This document shows positions 50,963 through 59,435 of a stretch of 64,000 nt of DNA, piece after piece. The translations under genes and the position numbers were made by a program. The notes below the pieces were generated by a model that saw only the letters and a program-made list of their open reading frames with translations, did no database searches and was not told where the DNA came from. Numbering within the stretch: position 1 is the first letter of the stretch; every line of letters begins with the position of its first letter. Source of the stretch: Palsa-1439 sp050015495 (GTDB lineage: Bacteria; Verrucomicrobiota; Verrucomicrobiia; Palsa-1439); the NCBI GenBank assembly GCA_050015495.1, contig JBEKBH010000005.1:62001-126000 (forward strand), in the 5' to 3' direction.

Positions 50963-52186
50963 ATGACCACTTCCGCCGAGCGATTGCGCCGCACCGTCAA
51001 GTCGTACGAAAAGGACATCGTCAGGTTTTCGCGCGACCTCATCGCCATCCCCGGATTCAGCGGGACCGAGGGCAACGTCTGCAAACGCATCGCCCGGGAA
51101 ATGCGCAAAGTCGGCTTCGACAAGGTTTGGTTCGATAAGATGGGCAATGTCATCGGCCAGATCGGCCGCGGCCGGACGAAAATCATGATCGATTCCCACG
51201 TGGACACCGTCCACGTCGGTGACCGCAGCGCGTGGAAATGGGACCCGTTCAAGGGCAAGTTCGCCAACGGCAAGATTTACGGGCGCGGCTCCTGCGACCA
51301 GAAGACGTCCGTCGCCTCGATGGTCTACGCGGGCAAGGCGATCAAGCAGTTGAAACTCACCGGCGATTACACCTTGTGGGTTGTCGGCAGCGTCATGGAA
51401 GAAGACTGCGACGGCCTGTGCATGCTCCACGTCATCGAGAAGGAAAGGATGGTGCCCGATTACGTGGTCATTACCGAGCCGACGAACCTTGGCGTCTATC
51501 GCGGTCATCGTGGCCGGATGGAGATCAAGGTGGTCGTCAAGGGCCGCTCGTGCCACGGCTCCGACCCGTCGCGTGGCGACAATCCCGTCACCAAGATGGC
51601 CGACATCGTCAAGGACATCGACAAGCTCAACCAGCGCGGACTCAAACACGACAAGTTCCTCGGCAAGGGTACGGTGTGCGTCAGTTGCATCGAATGCAAG
51701 ACTCCGTCGCAATGCTCGGTACCCGATGAGTGCACCATTTACCTCGACCGACGCATGACCAGGGGCGAAACGCCGCAGTCGTCCGTGAAGGAAATCCAGG
51801 CGTTGCCATCCGTCAAGAAGGCGAAGGGCAAAGTCGAGATATTGCACTACGATGCGACGGCGTGGACGGGATTGAAGGTCGGCCAGGAGAAGTTCTTCCC
51901 GACGTGGGTGTTTGAAGAGAACCATCCTTTGGTGCGGGCCGGCGTGAAAGCCGCGACGCTCGCGCTGGGCAAGATGCCGCGCGTCAGCCGCTGGACGTTT
52001 TCCACCAATGGCGTTGCCACCGCGGGCCGTCACAACATCCCAACCATCGGTTTCGGTCCGCAGAACGAAATCTACGCCCATACCGTGGACGAATTCGTCC
52101 CCGTGGCCGCCCTCATCAAAGCGACGACGTTTTACGCGGCGATTCCGCAAATTATTCTGGCGGAGACGCGCGGCAAAAGGCGGTAG
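50963..52186 (+). CDS. YgeY-type M20 metallohydrolase
   Basis: 407 residues of the M20 peptidase/deacylase family, closest to YgeY (TIGR03526, putative selenium-metabolism hydrolase). Metal ligands are visible in MIDSHVDTVHVG, GRGSCDQK, MEEDCDG and the late IYAHTVDE. In E. coli ygeY lies in the ygeWXYZ-xdhABC purine-catabolism region and YgeY-type genes often accompany selenium-dependent molybdenum hydroxylases. Here it is divergent from a molybdenum hydroxylase trio, repeating that association. The true substrate is unknown; a ring-opened N-acyl or ureido intermediate is plausible. A GAAAGGA site precedes ATG 50963. Confidence 0.9.
   Translation: MTTSAERLRRTVKSYEKDIVRFSRDLIAIPGFSGTEGNVCKRIAREMRKVGFDKVWFDKMGNVIGQIGRGRTKIMIDSHVDTVHVGDRSAWKWDPFKGKFANGKIYGRGSCDQKTSVASMVYAGKAIKQLKLTGDYTLWVVGSVMEEDCDGLCMLHVIEKERMVPDYVVITEPTNLGVYRGHRGRMEIKVVVKGRSCHGSDPSRGDNPVTKMADIVKDIDKLNQRGLKHDKFLGKGTVCVSCIECKTPSQCSVPDECTIYLDRRMTRGETPQSSVKEIQALPSVKKAKGKVEILHYDATAWTGLKVGQEKFFPTWVFEENHPLVRAGVKAATLALGKMPRVSRWTFSTNGVATAGRHNIPTIGFGPQNEIYAHTVDEFVPVAALIKATTFYAAIPQIILAETRGKRR
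52172..52186 (+). repeat. GC palindrome at the YgeY-type stop codon
   Basis: GGCGGTAGACCGCC (about 52178-52191) includes the TAG stop codon. It resembles the GGCGGTCTACGACCG unit near 42750 and may act as a weak 3' hairpin. No T-run follows. Confidence 0.35.
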
Positions 52187-52374
52187 ACCGCCGACCGTCG
52201 ACGCGCCGAAATGTTGGGGCGCTCAACGTAATGACAAAAGCGTCTCAGTCCGTGATTCAAAGGAAGCGCGTCCTGCCCAATCTCTCGCGCGCGGCACGGC
52301 TCATTTGCTGGACTTGACTTGTAGACGGAATGACTCTACAAAAGCTTATGGAAAGACGGGGGACTACTGTGAAA

Positions 52375-53013
52375 ATGAAGACAACCCATTGTACATCCAT
52401 TCTCATCGCGGTGCTGGCACTGGTGACGACCGCTATGCCGTTGCCGGCCGCCGTCAAGGTCGACACCGCTCAGCCGATCGAGACCATGGTCGCGTTTCGG
52501 GTTGCCGGGACCAGTTATATCACCGCGATCCCGAGCAATACCTTGGTACTGACTTCCGGCAAGCTCGGAAACAAGGAGAAGTTTGCCATTATCGATATCA
52601 CCGGTGGCAATCTTCAGGATGGAGATGAGGTTCGGATCCGTTACGCTCCACACGGGGGGACGGACCCGGACACGACGAAGTCCAGTTACTGGCTGGAAAA
52701 CAATGCGGGAATCAGGCGCGGCCATGATGGCGATGTATTCAAACTCAAACGGGTGGACACGAAATTCGCGCTGGTGACACCAACCGGGAAATTTGTGGCG
52801 CCGCCGCCCAAGAGTGGCGATGCACTGGGCGTATCCGCCAAGCAGGACGGGGCGCTACTCGTGGAAATCATTGATCTCAAAACCGGGGCTTCCGTTATCC
52901 CGCCTGCAGCCCAGCCGGCGTCGGACTCGACGGCTCCGACGTCACCATCAACTCCGGAAAACACCGGAACTGCCTCGCCAGCGCCGGCCACGGACAAGCC
53001 GGCCACGCAGTAA
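52375..53013 (+). CDS. Exported protein with Pro/Ser/Thr-rich tail
   Basis: 212 residues from ATG 52375; GTG 52369 and ATG 52348 are alternatives, and a GGGGG tract 7 nt before 52369 could serve either nearby start. A signal peptide (HCTSILIAVLALVTTAMPLPAAV) is followed by a beta-rich domain (about 28-165) and a low-complexity tail from about 175, typical of surface proteins. No family was recognised. It is convergent with the anti-sigma gene and stands alone, 66 nt from it. It might be an envelope protein regulated by the nearby sigma factor, but there is no direct evidence. Confidence 0.65.
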   Translation: MKTTHCTSILIAVLALVTTAMPLPAAVKVDTAQPIETMVAFRVAGTSYITAIPSNTLVLTSGKLGNKEKFAIIDITGGNLQDGDEVRIRYAPHGGTDPDTTKSSYWLENNAGIRRGHDGDVFKLKRVDTKFALVTPTGKFVAPPPKSGDALGVSAKQDGALLVEIIDLKTGASVIPPAAQPASDSTAPTSPSTPENTGTASPAPATDKPATQ

Positions 53014-53079
53014 CGGATCACAATTCGAGAACGTGGGGCCGCACCGATAAGTTGCGCGTGGACATCGCGACTGCCGAAT

Positions 53080-53814
53080 TTACGGTAGATACTTCCGGAG
53101 GTACGCTTCATCCCCTTGCGCGGTGAACAGGTACGTCTTGCCGTCCTGGCTCCAAACCGCGGTCGTGACCGCATCCACCATCTGGACGCGCGGAGTTGTG
53201 GTAGCGGGTGGGTTGGGTAGCGCGGCGTTATCCACGACGAACAACCACAAGCCGCGACCGCTTTCCCGCATGCAAGCCAGGTCGACTTTATGCCCGTGCC
53301 ACTCGAGCGCGCCGCCGCCGACGACGGTGACGTTGCGGAGTGTATCGGGCACGATGAAGTCGGTCGGCCAGCCCTTCTGGGCGAGCACTTGGCGCAACTC
53401 GTCGAAACTTCTGGCTTGGGCGACCATCGGGTACGGGCCGGTGACATACCGCACCATGGTCATCTGGTACGTCCCAAGTCCATACCGGCTGGTCTGGCGG
53501 AACGTCCGATAGCGGGCAAGTCCCAGAACAACAATGACGACAGCCGCAGCCGCCAGAACAAGCCTTCGCCACCCAAAGTCTACTCGCACAATCTGGCGTT
53601 CGCCCAGGATGCGCTCCTTGAGATCGGATGGCACAGGCATGTCTCGGAGCCCCGTGCGAATCATCGCGTCCGCCCGCTGCTGTTGTTCGAACCAGACAGC
53701 CAATTCCGGATCGCTCTCGGCCAGCCGCAACGCCTCGGCGATCTGGGGATCGACAGCATCATCGCTCCCCGGTTGGTAGCCGAGCAGAATCTCTTTGGCC
53801 TGCTCTCTATCCAT
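53080..53814 (-). CDS. Membrane anti-sigma factor-like protein
   Basis: 244 residues from ATG 53814, overlapping the sigma gene end by 8 nt. About residues 1-75 are cytosolic (MDREQAKEILLGYQPGSDD, then LAESDPELAVWFEQQQRAD), the size of an anti-sigma domain. There is one membrane helix (RRLVLAAAAVVIVVLGLARY, about 82-101) and a roughly 140-residue outer domain. The zinc motif HxxxCxxC of ZAS factors is missing, so it is of a non-zinc type. Gene order with the ECF sigma factor is the main support. It would hold the sigma factor at the membrane until an envelope signal frees it. Confidence 0.78.
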   Translation of the reverse strand: MDREQAKEILLGYQPGSDDAVDPQIAEALRLAESDPELAVWFEQQQRADAMIRTGLRDMPVPSDLKERILGERQIVRVDFGWRRLVLAAAAVVIVVLGLARYRTFRQTSRYGLGTYQMTMVRYVTGPYPMVAQARSFDELRQVLAQKGWPTDFIVPDTLRNVTVVGGGALEWHGHKVDLACMRESGRGLWLFVVDNAALPNPPATTTPRVQMVDAVTTAVWSQDGKTYLFTAQGDEAYLRKYLP

Positions 53815-54361
53815 GGGGCTCCCGTGGTTTGTCAATTGGCCGTGATGATCTCTCCGTCAGAATTTCGTACAAGTGGCACTTGCCGCGGGCGATCCGTGAT
53901 TGCACGGTGCCCACGGGAATGTCGAGGATTTCCGCGATTTCCTTGTACGTGTAGTCGTCCAGATAAAACAGGGTCAGTGGGGCGCGAAACACTTCATTGA
54001 TCTGCGCGAGCGCCTCGAGCACCGTCGCCGAATCGAGCCGCTCGACGCTCACGGGGGGAACCGTCGGAAGCTCACTGGCGACCGCGTCGAGTTCGTGATG
54101 CGGGAAACGCGCGCTCCGGCGGCGTGCCTGCAGAAATTCGCGGTGCAATGTCGTGAACAGCCACGTCTTGGCCTTCGAGGGGTCACGCAACTGATGCCCC
54201 TTGTTGGCCCACTTCAAGAAGGTTTGTTGGGTCAAATCGCCGGCCTCCGCCTCGTCATGCGTAAGATTGTAGGCAAACTGGTACAATCGCCTGTAGTGTT
54301 GCTCCACCAGCACCTCGAAATCCGGCGCAGGCAAAGCGGAGTTTTCCATCTCCTCATCCAT
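53807..54361 (-). CDS. ECF sigma-70 factor
   Basis: 184 residues from ATG 54361; the frame is open to 54538, but the extra N-terminus is not sigma-like. Region 2 is at about 10-75 (FEVLVEQHYRRLYQFAYNL, EAGDLTQQTFLKWA) and region 4 at about 118-165 (QINEVFRAPLTLFYLDDYTYKEIAEILDIPVGTVQSRIARGK). It redirects RNA polymerase in response to an envelope or stress signal passed by the downstream anti-sigma factor. The 464-nt gap upstream should hold its promoter, but no convincing GGAAC/CGTC pair could be placed. Confidence 0.93.
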   Translation of the reverse strand: MDEEMENSALPAPDFEVLVEQHYRRLYQFAYNLTHDEAEAGDLTQQTFLKWANKGHQLRDPSKAKTWLFTTLHREFLQARRRSARFPHHELDAVASELPTVPPVSVERLDSATVLEALAQINEVFRAPLTLFYLDDYTYKEIAEILDIPVGTVQSRIARGKCHLYEILTERSSRPIDKPREPHG

Positions 54362-54825
54362 AAGAGGCGTCGTCGCCGCCTTTTGTTCCGGTAATGCCGA
54401 ACCCTCCCTATTGTCGTGGAGCGATGGCGCCCCCGCAACTCGAAAAGCATCCGGGAACAAAGTCGTCTTCGGCGCATCACATTGGTCAGATAGGACGCAA
54501 AATTGGGCATGTTCATGTTGATTTGCCGGGCGCTGCAACCGTTGCCGTTCGTGAGGAGAAAAATCGACCCTCGCGGGTCACATCGCCAATCAACGTCGTC
54601 CTTCGGGGGGCGGTCGTTCTCCTCGGCGCGGACAGCGGCGCCCGGCATGTAATAGCTTCCGGCTTCGGGTTCGGCGGGGGGTTGTACAACCCCCGCCGAA
54701 AGGGTGTGCAGAATCGTTCCGCTTGCCTGCCAAAATTGTTCCCCCCGGCCGAATTCTGCGCGGCAGATGCGCCCGGCTCCGTCTGGGGCACATCCCATGC
54801 TCTGCCAACAGGGTGGACGACGAAC
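54362..54825. other. Divergent intergenic region between ECF sigma and STAS genes
   Basis: 464 nt carrying a large hairpin (54670-54700). Frames here are open on both strands but have no start context or recognisable similarity. It must contain the promoters of both genes. GGAAC-like strings occur at 54385, 54454 and 54735, but none has a clear ECF -10 at the right spacing toward either gene. Confidence 0.5.
54670..54700. repeat. Large GC hairpin
   Basis: GGGGGTTGTACAACCCCC (54677-54694) is a perfect 18-bp palindrome. It is extended by TTCGGC/GCCGAA, with one bulged G. It has no T-run, so it may be a protein-binding site or a leader structure for the STAS gene (about 126 nt downstream) rather than a terminator. 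Confidence 0.55.
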
Positions 54826-55194
54826 ATGCAAGAGCTACAGTTCAAAATGTATCGAACCGGCAGCGCGGAGGTCATCGAGATGGCCGGAGCGGTCGACGCG
54901 TTGGCGTTTGCCCAGTTCGCGGCCACGTTGACTCGGACGATGGAAGAGGTCACCCCCTGCATCATCCTCGAATGCTCGCGGGTCACCTACATCGGCAGCG
55001 CCCAGTTGAAGGAACTGATCGGTTTCGCTCACATGGCCCAGGCCCGCGGCGGCGACCTCAAATGCGTCGGCCTCCCGCAGACCATCCAGCAAGTCGCCAA
55101 CCTGATCGCCATGGGTGACTTGATCGAGTTCCACGACCATCTGGCCGAGGCCCTCCAGGCATTCCAGCGTTCAACCGAAACCGTGCCGCAATAG
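54826..55194 (+). CDS. STAS-domain anti-anti-sigma factor-like protein
   Basis: 122 residues from ATG 54826 (the open frame begins far upstream, but the domain starts here). It is a single STAS domain: VIEMAGAVDALAFAQFAATL, then CIILECSRVTYIGSAQLKELIGFAHMA, where the Ser of YIGSAQL is the usual phosphorylation position, then AMGDLIEFHDHLAEALQAF. Such proteins sequester an anti-sigma kinase when unphosphorylated. No RsbW-type kinase is nearby. It is divergent from the ECF sigma/anti-sigma pair, so it may belong to the same stress circuit, though that partnership would be unusual. Confidence 0.85.
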   Translation: MQELQFKMYRTGSAEVIEMAGAVDALAFAQFAATLTRTMEEVTPCIILECSRVTYIGSAQLKELIGFAHMAQARGGDLKCVGLPQTIQQVANLIAMGDLIEFHDHLAEALQAFQRSTETVPQ

Positions 55195-55305
55195 AGGTTC
55201 TCGACAACGCCGTGGTGCCGGTCACTGGCCCGCCGCGATGATTGCGACCAAGTGCCGGCAACGAACGAAGCACTCACGGCACGCACGCCAACAATCTCGG
55301 CCCAC

Positions 55306-55806
55306 TCAACGCTTGTTCGCCTTGCTCAGCTTGTTGAGGTCGTCGACGATCTTCTGGGCTTCCTCATCCGTAAACTCCCCCTCGACGAGAAATTGGCCGT
55401 TGATGATCCGCTGGTCCACCAGCCAGGCGCTGACGGGATGGTTGTTGATCATCACCACGATGTATTGGCCCCGCGTCCGCGTCGTCATCTCGTCGAGCGC
55501 GATCTCGCCGAGTGGATCAAACCGGAGGAAAATGGCCTTGCCCCCCGCCGTGTTGTACAACTCCGCCGACTGCACATCCTGTTCCGTGAGCGTGGGGAAG
55601 GGGCTGATGGTCAATTTCGGGCCGCCACGCGGCAACACCACCGTTTGCACGTTCTCCGCCGGCAACGCGGAGTCCGCTTGTTCGTACAGCCGAACCGTCG
55701 TGTCAACGACCGGTCGGTGGAAACCCGGAAGGTTCCCGAATGAGTCGCAGCCCGTCAACAGCCCCGCCAAAAGCGCGCCGAACACCATCATTTTAAGGGT
55801 TTGCAT
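55306..55806 (-). CDS. Lipoprotein with a SecD-head-like domain
   Basis: 166 residues from ATG 55806. The signal MQTLKMMVFGALLAGLLTGC ends in a lipobox (LLTGC). From about residue 60 the chain reads VLPRGGPKLTISPFPTLTEQDVQSAEL, then VVMINNHPVSAWLVDQRIINGQFLVEGEFTDEEAQKI, which resembles the SecDF P1 head subdomain fused elsewhere to many envelope proteins. It is therefore a periplasm-facing lipoprotein that may bind unfolded or secreted chains, which is inferred from similarity of pattern. Only 45 nt separate its start from the divergent oxidoreductase gene. Confidence 0.72.
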   Translation of the reverse strand: MQTLKMMVFGALLAGLLTGCDSFGNLPGFHRPVVDTTVRLYEQADSALPAENVQTVVLPRGGPKLTISPFPTLTEQDVQSAELYNTAGGKAIFLRFDPLGEIALDEMTTRTRGQYIVVMINNHPVSAWLVDQRIINGQFLVEGEFTDEEAQKIVDDLNKLSKANKR

Positions 55807-55851
55807 CAAACCACATTGTATGGTAGCCTCCGCAACTCGTACAATACAATC
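55807..55851. promoter_or_regulatory. 45-nt divergent promoter region
   Basis: Shared region between the SecD-head-like lipoprotein and the indolepyruvate oxidoreductase. It contains the string TTGTATGGTAGCC and the AT-rich ACAATACAAT, so promoters must overlap the coding starts. It is too short for two full independent promoters; mutual control is likely. Confidence 0.35.
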
Positions 55852-58800
55852 ATGACAGATCCACGATTCCTTAAGGAGGAAGGGGCCGAGGTCTTTACAG
55901 GGAACGAGTTGCTCGTCAAAGGCGCGCTCGAAGCAGAGGGCGGTACCCATCTCCTTACCGGTTACCCCGGGTCACCGATTGCGGGCTTTTTCGACGCGAT
56001 GGAACTTGTCGCGCCCCTCTTCAAGGAAAAGGGCATCCGCGGATGCATTTCCAACAACGAAGCGTTGGGCGCGGCGATGCTCAACGGGTCCCAAATGGGG
56101 CCGCTCCGCGCCATCTGCGCCATGAAATCCGTCGGCCTGCACGTCGCCGCCGACGCGCTGGCGCTGGGTAATCTCGCGGGCGCCCATCCACAAGGCGGCG
56201 CGTTGGTGATCATTGGCGACGACCCGTGGAGCGATTCGACCCAGGTACCCGCCGATTCCCGGTTCCTCTGCAAGCACCTGTTCATGCCGATCATGGAGCC
56301 CAGCACCAATCAGGAATTGAAGGATTGGGTCGATCTCGGCTTCCGCGTGTCCCGCGAATCGAACCTGTTCATCGGTTACATCGTCACCACCAACCAGGCG
56401 GACGGCGGCGGCACGGTGCAATGCCGCCCCAACCATTTTCCCGACATCAGCACGGCCAACAAGTACCAACTCGATACCGCGCGGATCGATTTCGAAAACA
56501 CCGTTCTGTTGCCGCCCCGCACGTGGATCAGGGAAGCGGACATCCCGCAACGGTTTGGCCGCCTGCTGGACAGCGCCCGCCGCCTCGGCGTCAACCGCTT
56601 TCTCAACGTCCGCAAGAATCCACGGTGGCGCGCCGAAATCGGTTTCGTGGCCTCCGGCCTCGGGTTCTGCTACCTCGAACACGCCCTCGCCGAACTCGGC
56701 GTCGCCGACAAGGTCCCGATCCTCAAGCTCGGCGTCAGTTACCCGGTCGACGCCCAATTGGTCGAGGAGTTTTCCCGGCAGGTGCGCAGCATCTTCGTGA
56801 TCGAGGAACGCCGCGGGTTCATGGAAGAGCAGATCGCCGAGATTGTCGGCAAATACAACCAGCTGGCGACCGCCGCGAACCGCACCAATGTGTGGGGCAA
56901 GGAATTTCCCGTCGGCCTTAAAGGCATTCCCGCCACCCGCGGCCTCAACCCCAGCATCCTCATCGAGCGCCTCGCGCCGCTCGGTAGGTTCTTCCGCGAT
57001 CCGGAGCTTGTTCTCGACCAGAAGCGCATCGATTGTGCCGTCGAACTCATCCGCGAGACGAACTCATTTGACGTTCGCATCCCCCTGCGCACCCCCACCT
57101 TCTGCCCCGGTTGCCCGCACCGCGACAGCGCCAGCGTCCTCATCGAGGTGAAGAAGCGATTCCTCGACCCGCGGTACATGAAACAGCATCACCATCGCGG
57201 CCCTGTCGACCTTGTCTTCCACGGCGACACTGGCTGCTATACGATGCTCATGTTCGAGCCTACCAAGGACCTCATGCACAACTACAGCGGCATGGGTCTC
57301 GGCGGGGGCACCGGCGGGGGCATCGATCCCTTCATCACCAACAAACAGGTCGTGTTCCTCGGCGACTCCACGTTTTTCCACAGCGGTATGCTCGGCATCT
57401 CCAACGCCCTCAAACAGGGCCAGGACATCACCTACGTCATCCTCGACAATTCCACCACCGCGATGACGGGCCACCAACCCACGCCGTCCATGGATGTCGA
57501 TATCGTCGGCGAGACCACCTACAAGCAGAACATCGACCGCATCGTCGAAGCCATGCTCGGCCAGGAGGTCCATGTCGTTCGCGCCAATCCCGCCTACCGC
57601 GAATCATGGAAGACGATGCTCGAAGAAACCATCCTCCGCGACGGCGTGAAGGTCATCGTCGCCGACAAGGAATGCGGCATCACGTATCACCGCCGCGAAT
57701 CCCGCGAGGAACGTCGCACCGTTCGCGAACATGGTTTCCTGCCGGAAAAGCAGTTCGTCAATGTCAACCCCGATGTCTGCGAGAACTGCCTCGAATGCAC
57801 GCTCGCGACCGGTTGCCCCGGCCTGACGTTTGCCGAGACTCCGTTCGGCGCGAAGATCCAGACGGATTTGTCGTGGTGCGTGGCCGACACGGCCTGCACG
57901 AAGATTTACGCGTGCCCGTCCTTCGAGGAAATCACCATCGTCCGCACGCAGAAACCGCCCGCGCCCATCGATTCCATCGACCTGTCGAGCATCCCCCTGC
58001 CCAAGGTTGCCAATTTTCAAGACGTCTGGCACTGCTATCTGGCCGGCGTCGGCGGACAGGGCATCGGCGTCAGTACCGCAAGCCTCGTTCGCGCGGGATT
58101 CAAACAGGGCTACCACGTCTTGTTCTGCGACAAGAAGGGACTGGCGATTCGCAACGGCGGCGTGTTCTCGCAAATCACGTTCACGAAGGGCTCCCAACAC
58201 ACGTCCAATATCATCCCGTACGGCCATGCGGATTTGTTGCTCGGCATCGATCCGCTTGAAGCCACACGCAGCCTCTCGCCGAACGGCAACCTGCGCGTCG
58301 GCAGCCCGGGACGCACCGTCGCGGTCGTGAACGCCTACAAGACGCCCACCATCCTCACGCTCCTCGGCAAGGACGACTTCAGCGTCGCGGAATTGGAGGA
58401 CACACTCCGCCGCTACACGAAATCAGACGAGTATTTCGGCCTCAATGTCGCCGGTATCTCGGAGTATTTCTTTGGTACGAAACTCTACGCCAACGTCGTT
58501 CTCCTCGGCGTCGCCTTCCAGCGGGGATTGCTGCCGCTCTCGCTGGAGAACATCGAATGGGGTATCCGCGAAACCATGGGTTCCACCGCGGACGAGAATA
58601 TCAAGGCCTTCCATCTCGGGCGGAAACTCGTTTTCGAGCCGGAACTTGCGCACAAACACGAACTCCACGAGACCTACGCCGAATTCATTGCCGAACGCGT
58701 CGATGTCTTGAAACGAAACCACCGCGCCGGCGCTCGTTGGGCCCGCGAATTCGAGGTCCTCATCCGCCGTAGCGAGAACTCGATCCGCCTCGGCGAACAA

Positions 58801-59430
58801 ACCGCGCGCGACATCGTCTGGCGGTTGTACGACCTCCTCGAGTTCGGCGGAACCGGCGCCCAGGCTGCCCAGTACCTCGATCTCGTGGAAAGAATCTACG
58901 CCAAGGACAACGGCCAGTTCGATTTCGCGGCCACGAAGGCCGTCATTTGGAACCTGCACAAGGCAATGGTCATCAAGGACGAAGTGTACGTCGCCCACCT
59001 GCTGACCAGCGAAGAAAAGGCCCGCCGCGATCAGCACCGCTACCACGTCGACGAACAGCGCGGCGACAAGATCGTCTATCACCACCTCAACCGGCCTGAA
59101 TTCAACGTCCTTGGCCGGGACATCCGCTTCAAGTTCAGCCCGCGAAAATGGCAACTCAACCTGCTCAAACACCTCCGCTGGCTGCGGCGCGTCATGCCGT
59201 CCTGGCATCGGCGCGAGCGCGAATTTCGTGACTGGTATATCGCCGCGGTGGAAAATTTCCACTACGAAGATCGCGCTGGCTACGAACGCTATGTCAAGGC
59301 CCTGCGCTGCGTCGAAGACGTCCGCGGTTATCGCGAAGTCCGCTACCCGAAGATGGAGGAAGCCAGACGCCGCGCCGAGGCTACCCTCTCCCAGCCGTCC
59401 CGCACCTCGCCCGTTACAGTTTCTGTGTAG
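55852..59430 (+). CDS. Single-chain indolepyruvate:ferredoxin oxidoreductase
   Basis: 1192 residues from ATG 55852. It oxidises indole- or aryl-pyruvate to acyl-CoA, reducing ferredoxin. Parts in order: a pyrimidine/TPP-type domain (GYPGSPIAGFFDAMELV, near 38); cysteines FCPGCPHRD (near 420); the TPP domain with FHGDTGCYTMLMFEP and FLGDSTFFHSGMLGISNAL (near 460-525); a ferredoxin-like set VCENCLECTLATGCPG (near 642) and further Cys; a gamma-like domain, LAGVGGQGIGVSTASLV (near 735); and a C-terminal DUF6537-like region. It is longer than the usual two-subunit IorA/IorB pair because both are fused. The gene is alone, divergent from the lipoprotein. Confidence 0.92.
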   Translation: MTDPRFLKEEGAEVFTGNELLVKGALEAEGGTHLLTGYPGSPIAGFFDAMELVAPLFKEKGIRGCISNNEALGAAMLNGSQMGPLRAICAMKSVGLHVAADALALGNLAGAHPQGGALVIIGDDPWSDSTQVPADSRFLCKHLFMPIMEPSTNQELKDWVDLGFRVSRESNLFIGYIVTTNQADGGGTVQCRPNHFPDISTANKYQLDTARIDFENTVLLPPRTWIREADIPQRFGRLLDSARRLGVNRFLNVRKNPRWRAEIGFVASGLGFCYLEHALAELGVADKVPILKLGVSYPVDAQLVEEFSRQVRSIFVIEERRGFMEEQIAEIVGKYNQLATAANRTNVWGKEFPVGLKGIPATRGLNPSILIERLAPLGRFFRDPELVLDQKRIDCAVELIRETNSFDVRIPLRTPTFCPGCPHRDSASVLIEVKKRFLDPRYMKQHHHRGPVDLVFHGDTGCYTMLMFEPTKDLMHNYSGMGLGGGTGGGIDPFITNKQVVFLGDSTFFHSGMLGISNALKQGQDITYVILDNSTTAMTGHQPTPSMDVDIVGETTYKQNIDRIVEAMLGQEVHVVRANPAYRESWKTMLEETILRDGVKVIVADKECGITYHRRESREERRTVREHGFLPEKQFVNVNPDVCENCLECTLATGCPGLTFAETPFGAKIQTDLSWCVADTACTKIYACPSFEEITIVRTQKPPAPIDSIDLSSIPLPKVANFQDVWHCYLAGVGGQGIGVSTASLVRAGFKQGYHVLFCDKKGLAIRNGGVFSQITFTKGSQHTSNIIPYGHADLLLGIDPLEATRSLSPNGNLRVGSPGRTVAVVNAYKTPTILTLLGKDDFSVAELEDTLRRYTKSDEYFGLNVAGISEYFFGTKLYANVVLLGVAFQRGLLPLSLENIEWGIRETMGSTADENIKAFHLGRKLVFEPELAHKHELHETYAEFIAERVDVLKRNHRAGARWAREFEVLIRRSENSIRLGEQTARDIVWRLYDLLEFGGTGAQAAQYLDLVERIYAKDNGQFDFAATKAVIWNLHKAMVIKDEVYVAHLLTSEEKARRDQHRYHVDEQRGDKIVYHHLNRPEFNVLGRDIRFKFSPRKWQLNLLKHLRWLRRVMPSWHRREREFRDWYIAAVENFHYEDRAGYERYVKALRCVEDVRGYREVRYPKMEEARRRAEATLSQPSRTSPVTVSV

Positions 59431-59435
59431 CTGGC

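Noticed and set aside
54362..54825. Autoregulatory ECF promoter before the sigma gene
   Set aside because: GGAAC strings are present, but no matching -10 at 16-17 nt toward the gene was found, and one lies only about 25 nt from the start codon.
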